Source of the DNA: Trinickia fusca
Lineage (GTDB): Bacteria; Pseudomonadota; Gammaproteobacteria; Burkholderiales; Burkholderiaceae
Assembly (NCBI RefSeq): GCF_003628145.1
Contig: NZ_RBZV01000002.1
Location: 923,434-987,433 of the forward strand
DNA: 64,000 bases
Direction: 5' to 3'
Shown here: positions 55,836 through 64,000 of the stretch, in pieces
Position numbering within the stretch: position 1 is the first letter of the stretch
Layout: each line of letters begins with the position of its first letter
Notes under the pieces: generated by a model
Told to the model about the DNA's origin: nothing
What the model saw: the letters and a program-made list of their open reading frames with translations, nothing else
Databases searched by the model: none
Made by a program: the position numbers and the translations under genes

Positions 55836-56773
55836 GGCGCGACGCGCTCCGCGACGCGCATGACCGCCGAGCGGGCACGCGGATTGGCCTCGACTTCAGC
55901 GGCGCTGGCAAAGACCCGGCCGATGATTTTGAGCGGCGGTTGGGGCAGATCGACGGCGCGAATCGGCAAGCGACGATCGACCGCAGGCGCACTCGCGTGC
56001 GTCTGCATGAATCGCTTCACGATTCGATCCTCGAGCGAATGAAAGCTGATGACCACCAGCCGCCCCCCTTGCTCCAACAACGACAATGCCGCCTCTAAAA
56101 CGACTTGCAGCTCCGCAAGCTCTTGATTGACGTGAATCCGTATAGCCTGAAAGGTGCGGGTTGCCGGGTCCTTACCCTTCTCGCGTGTTTTGACGGCGTG
56201 AGCCACGATTTCGGCAAGCTCCCGCGTGGTGACGAGAGGCCCAAGACGGTCGGACTCTGCCCGGCGAGCAATAAGCGCCTTTGCAATCTGAACAGCAAAC
56301 CGTTCTTCCCCATAATCTCGAATCACCTCCGTCAGTTCCTGCTGCGTCGCCCGCGCGAGCCAGTCGGCCGCGGACTCGCCGCGCGTCGGGTCCATCCGCA
56401 TATCGAGCGGGCCGTCGGCACGAAAGCTGAACCCCCGCTCGGGAGCATCAAGCTGCGGCGACGACACGCCCAGATCCAGCAACACGCCCGAGAGCCGCTC
56501 GATGCCGCGCGCCGCGATGGACGGCGCAAGCGATGCGAAGCTCTCATGCACGATCTCGAAACGCGGGTCGGCAATGCGCTGCGCCGTCGCGATCGCTTCG
56601 GGATCCTTGTCGAAGGCGATCAGGCGCCCCGCTGCGCCGAGCTTCGCGAGCACCGCACGGCTGTGCCCGCCGCGCCCGAACGTGCCATCGGCATACACGC
56701 CATCCGCGCGTGTCACCAGCGCATCGACCGCTTCTTCGAGCAGCACCGTCTGGTGCTGCAATTCGTTTCCCAT
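55832..56773 (-). CDS. rsmH: 16S rRNA (cytosine(1402)-N4)-methyltransferase RsmH
   Basis: A 313-residue methyltransferase (formerly MraW). [31 protein letters not shown] (SAM motif) and [12 protein letters not shown], with [16 protein letters not shown] near the C-terminus. The start at 56773 ([14 protein letters not shown]) is standard. 26 bp after mraZ. Confidence 0.97.
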   Translation of the reverse strand: MGNELQHQTVLLEEAVDALVTRADGVYADGTFGRGGHSRAVLAKLGAAGRLIAFDKDPEAIATAQRIADPRFEIVHESFASLAPSIAARGIERLSGVLLDLGVSSPQLDAPERGFSFRADGPLDMRMDPTRGESAADWLARATQQELTEVIRDYGEERFAVQIAKALIARRAESDRLGPLVTTRELAEIVAHAVKTREKGKDPATRTFQAIRIHVNQELAELQVVLEAALSLLEQGGRLVVISFHSLEDRIVKRFMQTHASAPAVDRRLPIRAVDLPQPPLKIIGRVFASAAEVEANPRARSAVMRVAERVAP

Positions 56774-56799
56774 CGCAGCGTCCTTGTTCCTACCCGCGA

Positions 56800-57228
56800 T
56801 CAGAACGTGAAATTCTTCAGCGCGTCGGGCATGCCCTGCGCCATTGCCGCTTGCTCCTTGGCTGCATAGGTCTGTGCATCCCACAGCTCGAAGTGGCTAC
56901 CCATACCCAGCAACATGATTTCCTTTTCGAGGCCCGCGGCCATGCGCAGCTCCGGCGATACGAGGATGCGGCCTGCACTGTCGAGGTCGACGTCGGAGGC
57001 ATTACCGAGAAAGATCCGGCGCCACCAATGGGCGTCCATCGGCAGCGCGGCGATTTTCGTGCGGAAAATTTCCCATTCGGGGCGCGGAAAGAGAAGCAGG
57101 CAGCCGTCCGGGTGCTTGGTCAGCGTCACCCGTCCTTGTGCTTCGCCTTGCAGCGCTTCGCGATAGCGAGAAGGCACCGACATCCGGCCTTTCGCATCAA
57201 GCGTCAGCGCCGACGCCCCTTGGAACAC
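56800..57228 (-). CDS. mraZ: Transcriptional regulator MraZ
   Basis: A 142-residue protein with two SpoVT-AbrB-like domains (about residues 5-50 and 77-121), starting [20 protein letters not shown]. It forms a ring that binds direct repeats in the mra promoter and represses the dcw cluster. Those repeats are visible at 57284-57318. First gene of the cluster. Confidence 0.97.
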   Translation of the reverse strand: MFQGASALTLDAKGRMSVPSRYREALQGEAQGRVTLTKHPDGCLLLFPRPEWEIFRTKIAALPMDAHWWRRIFLGNASDVDLDSAGRILVSPELRMAAGLEKEIMLLGMGSHFELWDAQTYAAKEQAAMAQGMPDALKNFTF

Positions 57229-57601
57229 TCTCTTTTCCCCCGCCCTGCTCGTCCGGAAAATCCGTTCGAAATGGTCCGATCAATCCACAAAAATACACTT
57301 TCTCACACTGTCTCCCACTTTAGAGGAACACCCCAAACCGGTCAAGGGAGAAACGGCTTTTTTCGACGAATTTTGTTTGTAAGAACAAGGACTTACGCGC
57401 GACCGTTCACGCAGCATGCAAAAATGGAAAAACGTTAAAAATGAATGGACTACTGCATGTTGTGAAGGTGATACGTGAGAAGCGGGCAGCAAATGCGTGA
57501 GCGGGAAGTGGTTCTGCGGGAGAAGCGGGAGGGCGAAAGCGAGATGATCGACCGGCTAAACAACGATCGGGCGACGCTGGCGCGCCACCCGGATATCGGC
57601 A
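57229..57601. other. 373-bp region upstream of mraZ
   Basis: Holds the mra promoter and MraZ repeats (57284-57345). The remainder up to the coq7 stop is gene-free, AT-rich near 57355-57450 and otherwise purine-rich on the plus strand (57470-57560). No terminator for coq7 was recognised. Confidence 0.6.
57284..57345 (-). promoter_or_regulatory. mra promoter with four MraZ-type repeats at exact 10-bp spacing
   Basis: On the minus strand the promoter is TTGACC (57340-57345), 17-bp spacer, TAAAGT (57317-57322). Starting at the -10 are four GTGxx units (GTGGG, GTGTG, GTGTA, GTGGA) at plus-strand positions 57314-57318, 57304-57308, 57294-57298 and 57284-57288, exactly 10 bp apart. This matches the known MraZ operator design of TGGGN-like boxes separated by about 5 nt. 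Confidence 0.85.
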
Positions 57602-58222
57602 TTACACGTAATAAGCAGTGCGCGTCATGACTTTCGAGGCCGCTCGCATCACTGCGCGAATCGGCATCGGCAATTCCACGCCACCCGCATCGATTGCCGA
57701 CTTGCCGTGCGCGACCTCGTCGACGCGCATCTGCTCGACAATTGCGCGCGACTGCGCATCGGACTCCGGCAGCATCTTCAAATGCCCTTCGAGATGGCGC
57801 TCGACCTGACGCTCCGTCTCGGCCATGAAGCCAAGGCTCACCTTGTCGCCGAGGCTGCCGGCCGCCAGACCGATCGCAAGCGCGCCGGCATACCACAGCG
57901 GATTGAGCAGACTCGGGCGCGAGTCGAGCGATTGGAGCCGCTGCGCGGTCCAGGCGAGGTGATCTTCCTCCTCGCGCGCCGCGTGCTCGAACGCCTCCTT
58001 GAGCGCCGGCGAGCGCGTTGCGAGCTTTTGCGCTTGATACAGTGCCTGCGCGCAAATCTCACCGACGTGATTGACGCGCATGAGCCCTGCCGAGTGGGCG
58101 CGCTCGGGGAGCGTCATTTCGGTCGTCGCCTGAGCCGACGGCACCGGGCGGCTCATCCGGCTCACGCCAGCCATCGAGCGCAGGCCTCGGTCAAATTCGG
58201 TGATCAACTCGTCCAGCGTCAT
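57602..58222 (-). CDS. coq7: Demethoxyubiquinone hydroxylase (Coq7 family)
   Basis: A 206-residue diiron hydroxylase acting late in ubiquinone synthesis. Ligand-bearing helices include [32 protein letters not shown] and [16 protein letters not shown], with Glu and His at the expected spacing. The start at 58222 ([16 protein letters not shown]) has GGAG 6 nt upstream; a TTG four codons earlier is less likely. Burkholderiales typically use Coq7 where E. coli uses UbiF. Confidence 0.93.
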   Translation of the reverse strand: MTLDELITEFDRGLRSMAGVSRMSRPVPSAQATTEMTLPERAHSAGLMRVNHVGEICAQALYQAQKLATRSPALKEAFEHAAREEEDHLAWTAQRLQSLDSRPSLLNPLWYAGALAIGLAAGSLGDKVSLGFMAETERQVERHLEGHLKMLPESDAQSRAIVEQMRVDEVAHGKSAIDAGGVELPMPIRAVMRAASKVMTRTAYYV

Positions 58223-58391
58223 CCAATTCTCCAATGTGCGCCGACATGGCTTCGCATTGCACGAAGCGCATCGACGCCGCCGCCCCGTTGCTCGGGAATG
58301 GCCTATCGCCTGATCAATTCGGCGTAAGCGGCGGCTAATCGTGGATTTTAGACGATGTTGGATAGCCGGGGACAGCGCCGGCGCATTTCAA

Positions 58392-58419
58392 ACGGCCGCA
58401 AACTGCTGTTTGCGGCCGT
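58392..58419 (-). terminator. 12-bp hairpin after the acyl-CoA ligase gene
   Basis: acggccgcaaac (58392-58403) and gtttgcggccgt (58408-58419), loop tgct, 15 nt after the stop. The T tail on the minus strand is short (tttgaaat), so termination may be partial. Confidence 0.55.
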
Positions 58420-58433
58420 CATGCGACTACCCG

Positions 58434-60146
58434 TCACACGTTGCGCTCGGCCCCAACGGGCGCCGCGCTCTTTGCCTCGGCACGGGGCTCGCGCAATTCG
58501 CGCCGCAAAATCTTGCCGACGTTGCTCTTGGGCAGTTCCGTGCGGAACTCGATGATCCTCGGACGCTTATAGCCGGTCAGCTGTTCCTTGCAGAATGCGA
58601 GGACATCCGCCTCGGTCAGCGCAGGATCCTTCTTGACGATGACGAGCTTGACGGCCTCGCCCGAATGCTCGTCGGGCACGCCGACCGCGGCCACCTCGAA
58701 GACGCCGGGGAGCTTGGCCACGACGTCCTCGATTTCGTTCGGATAAACATTGAAGCCCGACACGAGGATCATGTCCTTCTTGCGATCGATGATCTTCACG
58801 TAGCCGCGCTCGTCCATCACGCCGATATCGCCGGATTTGAAGAAACCGTCGGCCGTCGTGACCTTCGCCGTCTCGTCAGGGCGATTCCAGTAGCCGGCCA
58901 TCACTTGCGGGCCGCGGATGCAGATTTCGCCCGGCTGGCCCAGCGCGACCTCGTTGCCGTCGTCATCGCGAATCGATACTTCGGTCGAAGGCAGCGGCAT
59001 GCCGATCGTCCCGCTGTATTCGGTTGCCGTCACCGGATTGCAGACAGCCGACGGCGACGTTTCCGAAAGGCCGTACCCTTCGACGATCGGCACGTGGGTC
59101 GCCTCGTACCACCGCTTGGCCACAGCCTCCTGCACAGCCATGCCGCCCGCATTGGCGCACAACAGCTTCGAGAAGTCGAGCTTCGCGAAGTCGGGATGGT
59201 TCAGCATGGCGTTATAGAGCGTGTTGACGGCCGGGAACGTATTGATCGCGTAACCCTGCAACTGCTTGATCATGCCGCCGATGTCGCGCGGATTCGGAAT
59301 CAGGATGCCGATACCGCCCGTGCGCATCGTCAGCAGGCAGCACACGGTAAGCGCATAGATGTGATACAGCGGCAGGGCGATGACGTTGACGATCTGATCG
59401 ACGTCGTCGCGTTTCGTGGCGGGCTCGTGCCATGCCGCCGATTGCAGCACGTTCGCGACGATGTTGCCGTGCGTGAGCGTGGCGCCCTTTGCCACCCCGG
59501 TCGTACCGCCCGTGTACTGGAGAAATGCGATATCCGAGCGTGTCAGTGGCGCGGGCGTGAACGTTCGGCTCGCACCGTCGGCCAGGGCGTCATTGAATTT
59601 GACGTGCCCGGGCAGATCCCACGCCGGCACCATCTTCTTCACGCGCCGCACGACGAAGTTGACGATGAGGCCCTTGACGCCCATCAGGTCGCCCATCGAC
59701 GCGACGACGACATGCTTGATCGCCGTATTGCGCACGACCGACTGCAACGTCACCGCGAAGTTCTCGAGCAGCACGATCGCCTCGGCGCCGCTGTCCTTGA
59801 GCTGATGTTCGAGCTCGCGCGGCGTGTAAAGCGGATTGACGTTCACGACCACGTAGCCCGCGCGCAGGATCGCGGCGAGCGCCACCGGGTATTGCAGCAC
59901 GTTCGGCATCATGATCGCAACGCGTGCGCCGCGTGCGAGCCCCCTCGACTGCAACCAGGCGGCGAACTTGCGCGACATCGCGTCCAGTTCGCCATAAGTA
60001 ATCGACTTGCCCATGCAGACGAACGCGCGCCGATCGCTGTAGGTGCGGAAAATCTCATCGAGCAATTCGGCGGCGGAGGCGTATTGCGTCGCGTCGATTT
60101 CGGCTGGGACGCCGGGCGGATACGACTTCAACCAGATTTTTTCCAT
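58434..60146 (-). CDS. fadD: Long-chain fatty-acid--CoA ligase (AMP-binding)
   Basis: A 570-residue adenylate-forming enzyme that activates fatty acids as acyl-CoA. The ATP/AMP motif is QYTGGTTGVAKGATLTH, the second motif is EGYGLSETSPSAVCNPV, and the C-terminal catalytic lysine lies in FRTELPKSNVGKILRRELR. GWFKSGDIG-like text appears as DGFFKSGDIGVMDERGYV. Long-chain specificity is inferred from similarity to FadD, not proven. Confidence 0.9.
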   Translation of the reverse strand: MEKIWLKSYPPGVPAEIDATQYASAAELLDEIFRTYSDRRAFVCMGKSITYGELDAMSRKFAAWLQSRGLARGARVAIMMPNVLQYPVALAAILRAGYVVVNVNPLYTPRELEHQLKDSGAEAIVLLENFAVTLQSVVRNTAIKHVVVASMGDLMGVKGLIVNFVVRRVKKMVPAWDLPGHVKFNDALADGASRTFTPAPLTRSDIAFLQYTGGTTGVAKGATLTHGNIVANVLQSAAWHEPATKRDDVDQIVNVIALPLYHIYALTVCCLLTMRTGGIGILIPNPRDIGGMIKQLQGYAINTFPAVNTLYNAMLNHPDFAKLDFSKLLCANAGGMAVQEAVAKRWYEATHVPIVEGYGLSETSPSAVCNPVTATEYSGTIGMPLPSTEVSIRDDDGNEVALGQPGEICIRGPQVMAGYWNRPDETAKVTTADGFFKSGDIGVMDERGYVKIIDRKKDMILVSGFNVYPNEIEDVVAKLPGVFEVAAVGVPDEHSGEAVKLVIVKKDPALTEADVLAFCKEQLTGYKRPRIIEFRTELPKSNVGKILRRELREPRAEAKSAAPVGAERNV

Positions 60147-60258
60147 GCGGCGTCTCCCCTACTTTTCGAATGGTCGTGCTAAAAACCGCATCGTAGCGGG
60201 TCGCCCCGCATGAGACAACCGGATTAGATACCGACTTCCAACTTCTATCTGTGCGCCA

Positions 60259-62346
60259 TCATGCGCGTTCGACCTCGACGAGACAGTCGTAGAACGTGGC
60301 CGAGCCGCCCAGATCAGTCAGCGCTTGGCTCGTGACTTCGTTGGCATTGCGCCCGTCCGGCGAGAGCTTCTTCCACCAGATCGACAATCCGACAACGACG
60401 CCCTGCTTGGCGCGCTCGGTCACGCGTGCCCGCGCCGTCATTGAGCCGCGGTCATTGAAGATGCGCACGGCTTGGCCGTCTTCGATGGCGCGCGCGCCCG
60501 CATCGATCGGATGAATATCGAGATGCGGCTCCCCCTCGGTCAAACGCAGGCTCTCGACATTGACGAACGTGCTGTTGAGGAAGTTGCGCGCCGGCGGCGA
60601 AATCATCGCGAGCGGATAGCGCGCAGCCAGTTCGGGTGAACCGTCGATCGATTCGTAGGGCGGCAGATAATCAGGTACTGGATCCTCGCCCGCCTTCTCG
60701 AGCAGCGTGCTCACGAACTCACACTTGCCCGACGGCGTACGAAAGCCGCCTTCGGCTAACGGCGCATCGGGCAGCTTCAGCTGTACCCAGCCTTTGTCGT
60801 TGAGCGTCTGCCAATCGACGCCTTCGAGTGCCGCATTGCCCCAAACGAGTGCAGCACGCGCGACGTCTTCGTCGCTCTCATACAGTGCCGGTTCGTCGAT
60901 ACCCATGCTGCGTGCGATGCCGCGAAAGATTTCGCTGTTCGGCCGAGCCTCACCGACCGGTGCGATCGCGGGCTGGTTGATCATCACGTGCGTGTGGCCA
61001 TACGACTTGTGAATGTCGAAATGCTCGAGCTGGGTCGTGGCCGGCAAGATGAGGTCGGCATAGTCCGCAGTGTCGGTCTGGAAGTGCTCGAGCACGATGG
61101 TGAAGAGGTCTTCGCGTGCAAACCCTGCGGCCACGCGCGCCGAATCGGGCGCAACGGCGACCGGATTCGAGTTGTAGACGATCAGCGCTTCGACTTTCGG
61201 ACCAAAGGCTGCATCGCCGGGATGCAGCAGCGCGTCGCCGATCGCATTCATATTGATGATGCGCGGCAACGCCGACGGCCACCCGGGAATCAGATCCGGC
61301 CGTTGCAACGCGTTCAAATCGAGCGGCGCCCACCCCGACGACGACAGCAGCAAGCCGCCTGCGCGATCACGCCACGCACCGGTCAGCGACGGTAGACAAG
61401 CAATCGCACGTGTCGCGTTGCCCCCTCCGCGTACGCGTTGCATGCCATAGTTCAGACGAATGGCCGATTTACGCGTGCGACCGTAAAGCCGCGCGAGCTC
61501 GACGAGTTCCTGCTCGTCGACACCGCAAATTTGCGCGACGCGCGCAGGCGGATACGCCATCGCCCGCTCCTTCAATGCCTCGAAGCCGAGCGTGTGATCG
61601 GCAATGTACGCATGATCGAGCAGGCCCTCGGTGATGAGGACATGCATCATGCCCAGCGCGAACGCACCATCGGTACCGGGACGCAGTGCGATGTGTTGAT
61701 GGCATTTCTCGGCGGTCAGCGATCGATACGGGTCGATCGCGACGAGTCGGGCCCCGCGGCGCTTGGCCGCCTGCGCACGCGTCCAGAAGTGCAGGCTCGA
61801 CGCGATCGGATTCGCGCCCCAAATCAATATCAGGTCGCTTTCGTCGAAGAACTCGACGTGCATGCCGATGCTGCCGCCATACGTGTATTTGAGTCCGGCC
61901 GCGCCTGCTGCGGCGCAGATCGTGCGGTCGAGCCGCGAAGCCCCGAGCTTATGAAAGAAACGCTGAGCGACGCCGTCACCCTGCACGAGACCCATCGTGC
62001 CTGCATAGCTGTACGGCAGGACGGCTTGGGGCTCGCGCCGCACGATCTCGGAAAGACGCGCGGCAGCCAACGTGAGCGCCTCATCCCAGCTGATCGGCTC
62101 GAATCGCCCTTCACCTTTGGGTCCGACACGCTTGAGCGGAGTCGTCAATCGCTGTGGGTGATGCACGCGTTCTGCGTAGCGGCTCACCTTCGTGCATAAG
62201 ACGCCCTGAGTCGGTGGATGATCGGGATCGCCGATCACTTTGACCGCTTTGCCGTTTTCGACGGTGACGCGCATCGCGCAAGTATCCGGGCAATCGTGCG
62301 GACATACGGCGCGGGCAAATTCGGTGGGGGCGTTCATGGTGGTCAT
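60259..62346 (-). CDS. Molybdopterin oxidoreductase family protein
   Basis: A 695-residue protein of the DMSO-reductase/formate-dehydrogenase superfamily. The N-terminal [4Fe-4S] site is CPHDCPDTCAM with a later GVLCTKV, and WDEALTLAAARL and LILIWGANPIASSLHFW are molybdopterin-guanine-dinucleotide binding segments. The C-terminal molydop-binding domain includes HPIDAGARAIEDGQAVRIF. No TAT signal is visible, suggesting a cytoplasmic enzyme. Substrate unknown. The start may be three codons later (62337). Confidence 0.85.
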   Translation of the reverse strand: MTTMNAPTEFARAVCPHDCPDTCAMRVTVENGKAVKVIGDPDHPPTQGVLCTKVSRYAERVHHPQRLTTPLKRVGPKGEGRFEPISWDEALTLAAARLSEIVRREPQAVLPYSYAGTMGLVQGDGVAQRFFHKLGASRLDRTICAAAGAAGLKYTYGGSIGMHVEFFDESDLILIWGANPIASSLHFWTRAQAAKRRGARLVAIDPYRSLTAEKCHQHIALRPGTDGAFALGMMHVLITEGLLDHAYIADHTLGFEALKERAMAYPPARVAQICGVDEQELVELARLYGRTRKSAIRLNYGMQRVRGGGNATRAIACLPSLTGAWRDRAGGLLLSSSGWAPLDLNALQRPDLIPGWPSALPRIINMNAIGDALLHPGDAAFGPKVEALIVYNSNPVAVAPDSARVAAGFAREDLFTIVLEHFQTDTADYADLILPATTQLEHFDIHKSYGHTHVMINQPAIAPVGEARPNSEIFRGIARSMGIDEPALYESDEDVARAALVWGNAALEGVDWQTLNDKGWVQLKLPDAPLAEGGFRTPSGKCEFVSTLLEKAGEDPVPDYLPPYESIDGSPELAARYPLAMISPPARNFLNSTFVNVESLRLTEGEPHLDIHPIDAGARAIEDGQAVRIFNDRGSMTARARVTERAKQGVVVGLSIWWKKLSPDGRNANEVTSQALTDLGGSATFYDCLVEVERA

Positions 62347-62493
62347 CCCAAGCAGCGGCGATTCGATTCAGCTCGCAATTTTATACGCTCATCCGCCATA
62401 CCCGTGGCGAATCGTCGCGAAGGGAGTCAGCGTAGAATGACTTGACTGGCTCGCCTTGCGCGGGCCCAGAGTGAGTGCGCTACAAGGGATCGA

Positions 62494-62515
62494 AGTTAGT
62501 GCTGAAGCACTAACT
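62494..62515. promoter_or_regulatory. Perfect inverted repeat between the molybdopterin oxidoreductase and M20 genes
   Basis: agttagtgct (62494-62503), ga, agcactaact (62506-62515): 10-bp perfect arms. It lies in a 251-bp divergent intergenic region, 83 bp before the amidohydrolase start, which suits an operator. A longer pairing ccagagt/actctgg (62466-62472 with 62538-62544) encloses it. Confidence 0.5.
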
Positions 62516-62597
62516 CCGGTCGACAGCTGAGGCGCCGACTCTGGCCGAGATGTCCTCAATGAATCCGATCCAACGTCAATAGAAAGTCGAACGCATC

Positions 62598-63800
62598 ATG
62601 AAACTCATTCCAGAAGTGATAGCCGCGCGAGACGAAATCCAATCCCTCCGACGAACGATCCACGCCCACCCCGAATTGCGCTACCAGGAAGTGCGCACGG
62701 CGGACCTCGTTGCGCAAAGCCTCGAACAATGGGGCATCGAAGTCCATCGCGGACTGGGCAAGACAGGTGTGGTGGGCGTATTGAAGCGTGGCACGAGCCA
62801 GCGATCGATCGGCCTTCGCGCCGATATGGATGCGCTGCCGATCCAGGAGCTCAACAGCTTTGAGCATCGCTCGCAGGAAACGGGAAAGATGCATGCGTGC
62901 GGCCATGACGGCCATACGGCCATGCTGCTCGGCGCGGCGCAGTACCTGGCGAAGCATGGCCAGTTCGACGGAACCGTCGTGTTCATCTTTCAACCGGCGG
63001 AGGAAGGCGGCGCGGGCGCGCGTGCCATGATCGACGACGGGTTGTTCACGCAGTTTCCTGTCGACGCGGTGTTCGGCCTGCACAACTGGCCAGGCATGCC
63101 GGCAGGCTCGTTCGGCGTGATCGAAGGGCCGATCATGGCCTCGAGCAACGAATTTCGCATCGAAATCAAAGGCGTCGGCGCTCATGCTGCGCTACCGCAC
63201 AATGGCCGCGATCCCGTGTTCGCTACGGTTCAGGTCGCGAATGGGCTGCAAAGCATCATTACGAGAAACAAGAAACCGATCGACACTGCGGTGTTGTCGA
63301 TCACGCAGATTCATGCCGGTGATGCACTCAACGTGATACCCGACACGGCGTGGCTAGCCGGCACGGTGCGAACGTTTACGGTAGAAACGCTCGACCTTAT
63401 CGAAGCAAAGATGCGCAAGATCGCCGAAGCGACGGCTTCGGCCTACGACTGCTCGGCCACGATCACCTTCAATCGCAACTATCCGCCGACGATCAATAGT
63501 CCTGAAGAAACGCGTTTCGCTGTGGACGTCATGCGGAAAATCGTCGGCTACGACAACGTCGACGACGCGACGGAGCCCACCATGGGCGCCGAAGATTTTT
63601 CATTCATGCTGCAGGCGAAGCCAGGCTGCTATGCGTTCCTCGGCAATGGCGACGGCGCGCATCGCGAAACCGGACACGGCGCAGGCCCGTGCATGCTTCA
63701 CAACGCCAGCTACGACTTCAACGATGAATTGCTGCCGGTTGGCTCGACGTATTGGGTGCGCTTGGCGCAGCGTTATCTGTCTTCGTCGGCAACGATTTGA
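62598..63800 (+). CDS. M20-family amidohydrolase (hippurate hydrolase-like)
   Basis: A 400-residue metal-dependent amidohydrolase. Motifs: IHAHPELRYQEVRTADLV, GLRADMDALPIQELN, HACGHDGHTAMLLGAA (metal Cys and His), FQPAEEGGAGARAM (catalytic Glu pair) and GAEDFSFMLQAKPG. A dimerisation domain occupies about residues 185-295. Relatives hydrolyse N-acylated amino acids such as hippurate or IAA conjugates; the substrate is not determined. No strong Shine-Dalgarno is seen before the ATG. Confidence 0.92.
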   Translation: MKLIPEVIAARDEIQSLRRTIHAHPELRYQEVRTADLVAQSLEQWGIEVHRGLGKTGVVGVLKRGTSQRSIGLRADMDALPIQELNSFEHRSQETGKMHACGHDGHTAMLLGAAQYLAKHGQFDGTVVFIFQPAEEGGAGARAMIDDGLFTQFPVDAVFGLHNWPGMPAGSFGVIEGPIMASSNEFRIEIKGVGAHAALPHNGRDPVFATVQVANGLQSIITRNKKPIDTAVLSITQIHAGDALNVIPDTAWLAGTVRTFTVETLDLIEAKMRKIAEATASAYDCSATITFNRNYPPTINSPEETRFAVDVMRKIVGYDNVDDATEPTMGAEDFSFMLQAKPGCYAFLGNGDGAHRETGHGAGPCMLHNASYDFNDELLPVGSTYWVRLAQRYLSSSATI

Positions 63801-63817
63801 TTGGATTGGGGCGCATC

Positions 63818-63839
63818 GTGCTACTCGAGCGAGTAGCAC
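63818..63839. other. 9-bp hairpin after the amidohydrolase gene
   Basis: gtgctactc (63818-63826) and gagtagcac (63831-63839), loop gagc, 18 nt after the stop. No U tract follows on the plus strand, so its role is uncertain. Confidence 0.45.
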
Positions 63840-63882
63840 GGGTAGCTTTAGCGGTGGGATCGAGTTTTTTGAGGCCGTAAAA

Positions 63883-63922
63883 GCACAAACCCCCGGGGCT
63901 TGGATAAGCGCACCGGGGGTTT
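63883..63922 (-). terminator. Terminator of the rRNA operon
   Basis: aaacccccgg (63887-63896) and ccgggggttt (63913-63922) form the stem. On the minus strand it is followed by gtgctttt. It lies about 12 nt beyond the 5S rRNA 3' end. Confidence 0.8.
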
Positions 63923-63933
63923 GTCGATTGGGG

Positions 63934-64000
63934 AGCCTGACGATTACCTACTTTCACACGGGAATCCGCACTATCATCGGCGTGGAGTCGTTTCACGGTC
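63934..64000 (-). rRNA. rrf: 5S ribosomal RNA, 3' part (5' end beyond the window)
   Basis: Read on the minus strand the end of the window gives gaccgtgaaacgactccacg, then ccgatgatagtg and ending gtaggtaatcgtcaggc, the 3' half of betaproteobacterial 5S rRNA. The exact 3' end (63934-63936) is approximate. An rRNA operon on the minus strand is expected to continue past 64000. Confidence 0.92.

Noticed and set aside
62466..62544. tRNA-like fold with a 7-bp closing stem and central hairpin
   Set aside because: No T-arm GTTCRA, no D-arm GG and the central loop is not seven bases; not a tRNA.

Overview
The window is a high-GC, gene-dense stretch of a betaproteobacterial chromosome. Protein content and gene order point to the Burkholderiales, most likely Burkholderia, Paraburkholderia or a close relative: accB-accC-prmA, nrdA-nrdB beside an Ala/Lys histone-like gene, rplU-rpmA-obgE-proB divergent from ispB, a short pilBCD-coaE-zapD-yacG run, secA-argJ, and a complete dcw cell-division cluster. 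The genus is an inference from remembered gene order; no search was run. I found no insertion sequence, prophage, integron, CRISPR array, toxin-antitoxin pair or defence island.

Layout. 1-6.2 kb (+): tail of accB, accC, prmA, a zinc-ribbon/DUF3426 membrane protein with a five-residue repeat, tpx, a PfkB-type kinase and a glycine-zipper lipoprotein. 6.2-12.5 kb (-): a 257-residue Ala/Lys histone H1-like protein, then nrdB and nrdA behind a promoter carrying two phased NrdR boxes. A structured plus-strand RNA candidate lies at 7.17-7.33 kb. 12.6-14.4 kb (-): ampD, a small membrane/zinc-finger protein and a CcsA-type protein. 14.5-16.5 kb (+): ffh and a phosphoribosyltransferase. 16.5-18.9 kb (-): marC and proS. 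19.1-20.4 kb (+): rppH and a CNP1-like lipoprotein. 20.5-23.7 kb (-): rplU-rpmA-obgE-proB from a near-consensus promoter.

23.9-31.7 kb (+): ispB, tRNA-Pro(CGG), a CNNM/CBS protein, pilB-pilC-pilD, coaE, zapD and yacG. 31.8-37.3 kb (-): secA, argJ, a DUF815 ATPase and mutT. 37.6 kb (+): a DciA-like gene. 38.1-57.3 kb (-): the division and cell-wall cluster, read from its promoter as mraZ-rsmH-ftsL-ftsI-murE-murF-mraY-murD-ftsW-murG-murC-ddl-ftsQ-ftsA-ftsZ, then a gap of about 785 bp and lpxC. 57.6-62.3 kb (-): coq7, an acyl-CoA ligase and a molybdopterin oxidoreductase. 62.6-63.8 kb (+): an M20 amidohydrolase. The window ends inside the 3' part of a 5S rRNA on the minus strand, so an rRNA operon follows.

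The genes serve core growth: fatty-acid precursor supply (AccBC), dNTP synthesis (NrdAB), protein targeting (Ffh, SecA), translation (ProS, L21, L27, tRNA-Pro, PrmA, ObgE), quinone synthesis (IspB, Coq7), and peptidoglycan synthesis with septation (dcw, ZapD, AmpD, LpxC). Seven dcw junctions are 4-nt overlaps, which suggests translational coupling.

I saw no clearly novel multi-gene system. The most interesting signals are regulatory or structural: the three-hairpin RNA candidate near 7.2 kb; the MraZ-type 10-bp repeat directly on the mra promoter; the NrdR-box pair on the nrdA promoter with a gapped nrdA-nrdB arrangement; a perfect inverted repeat between two divergent metabolic genes near 62.5 kb; expanded repeats in two proteins; and the gene-less stretch between ftsZ and lpxC.
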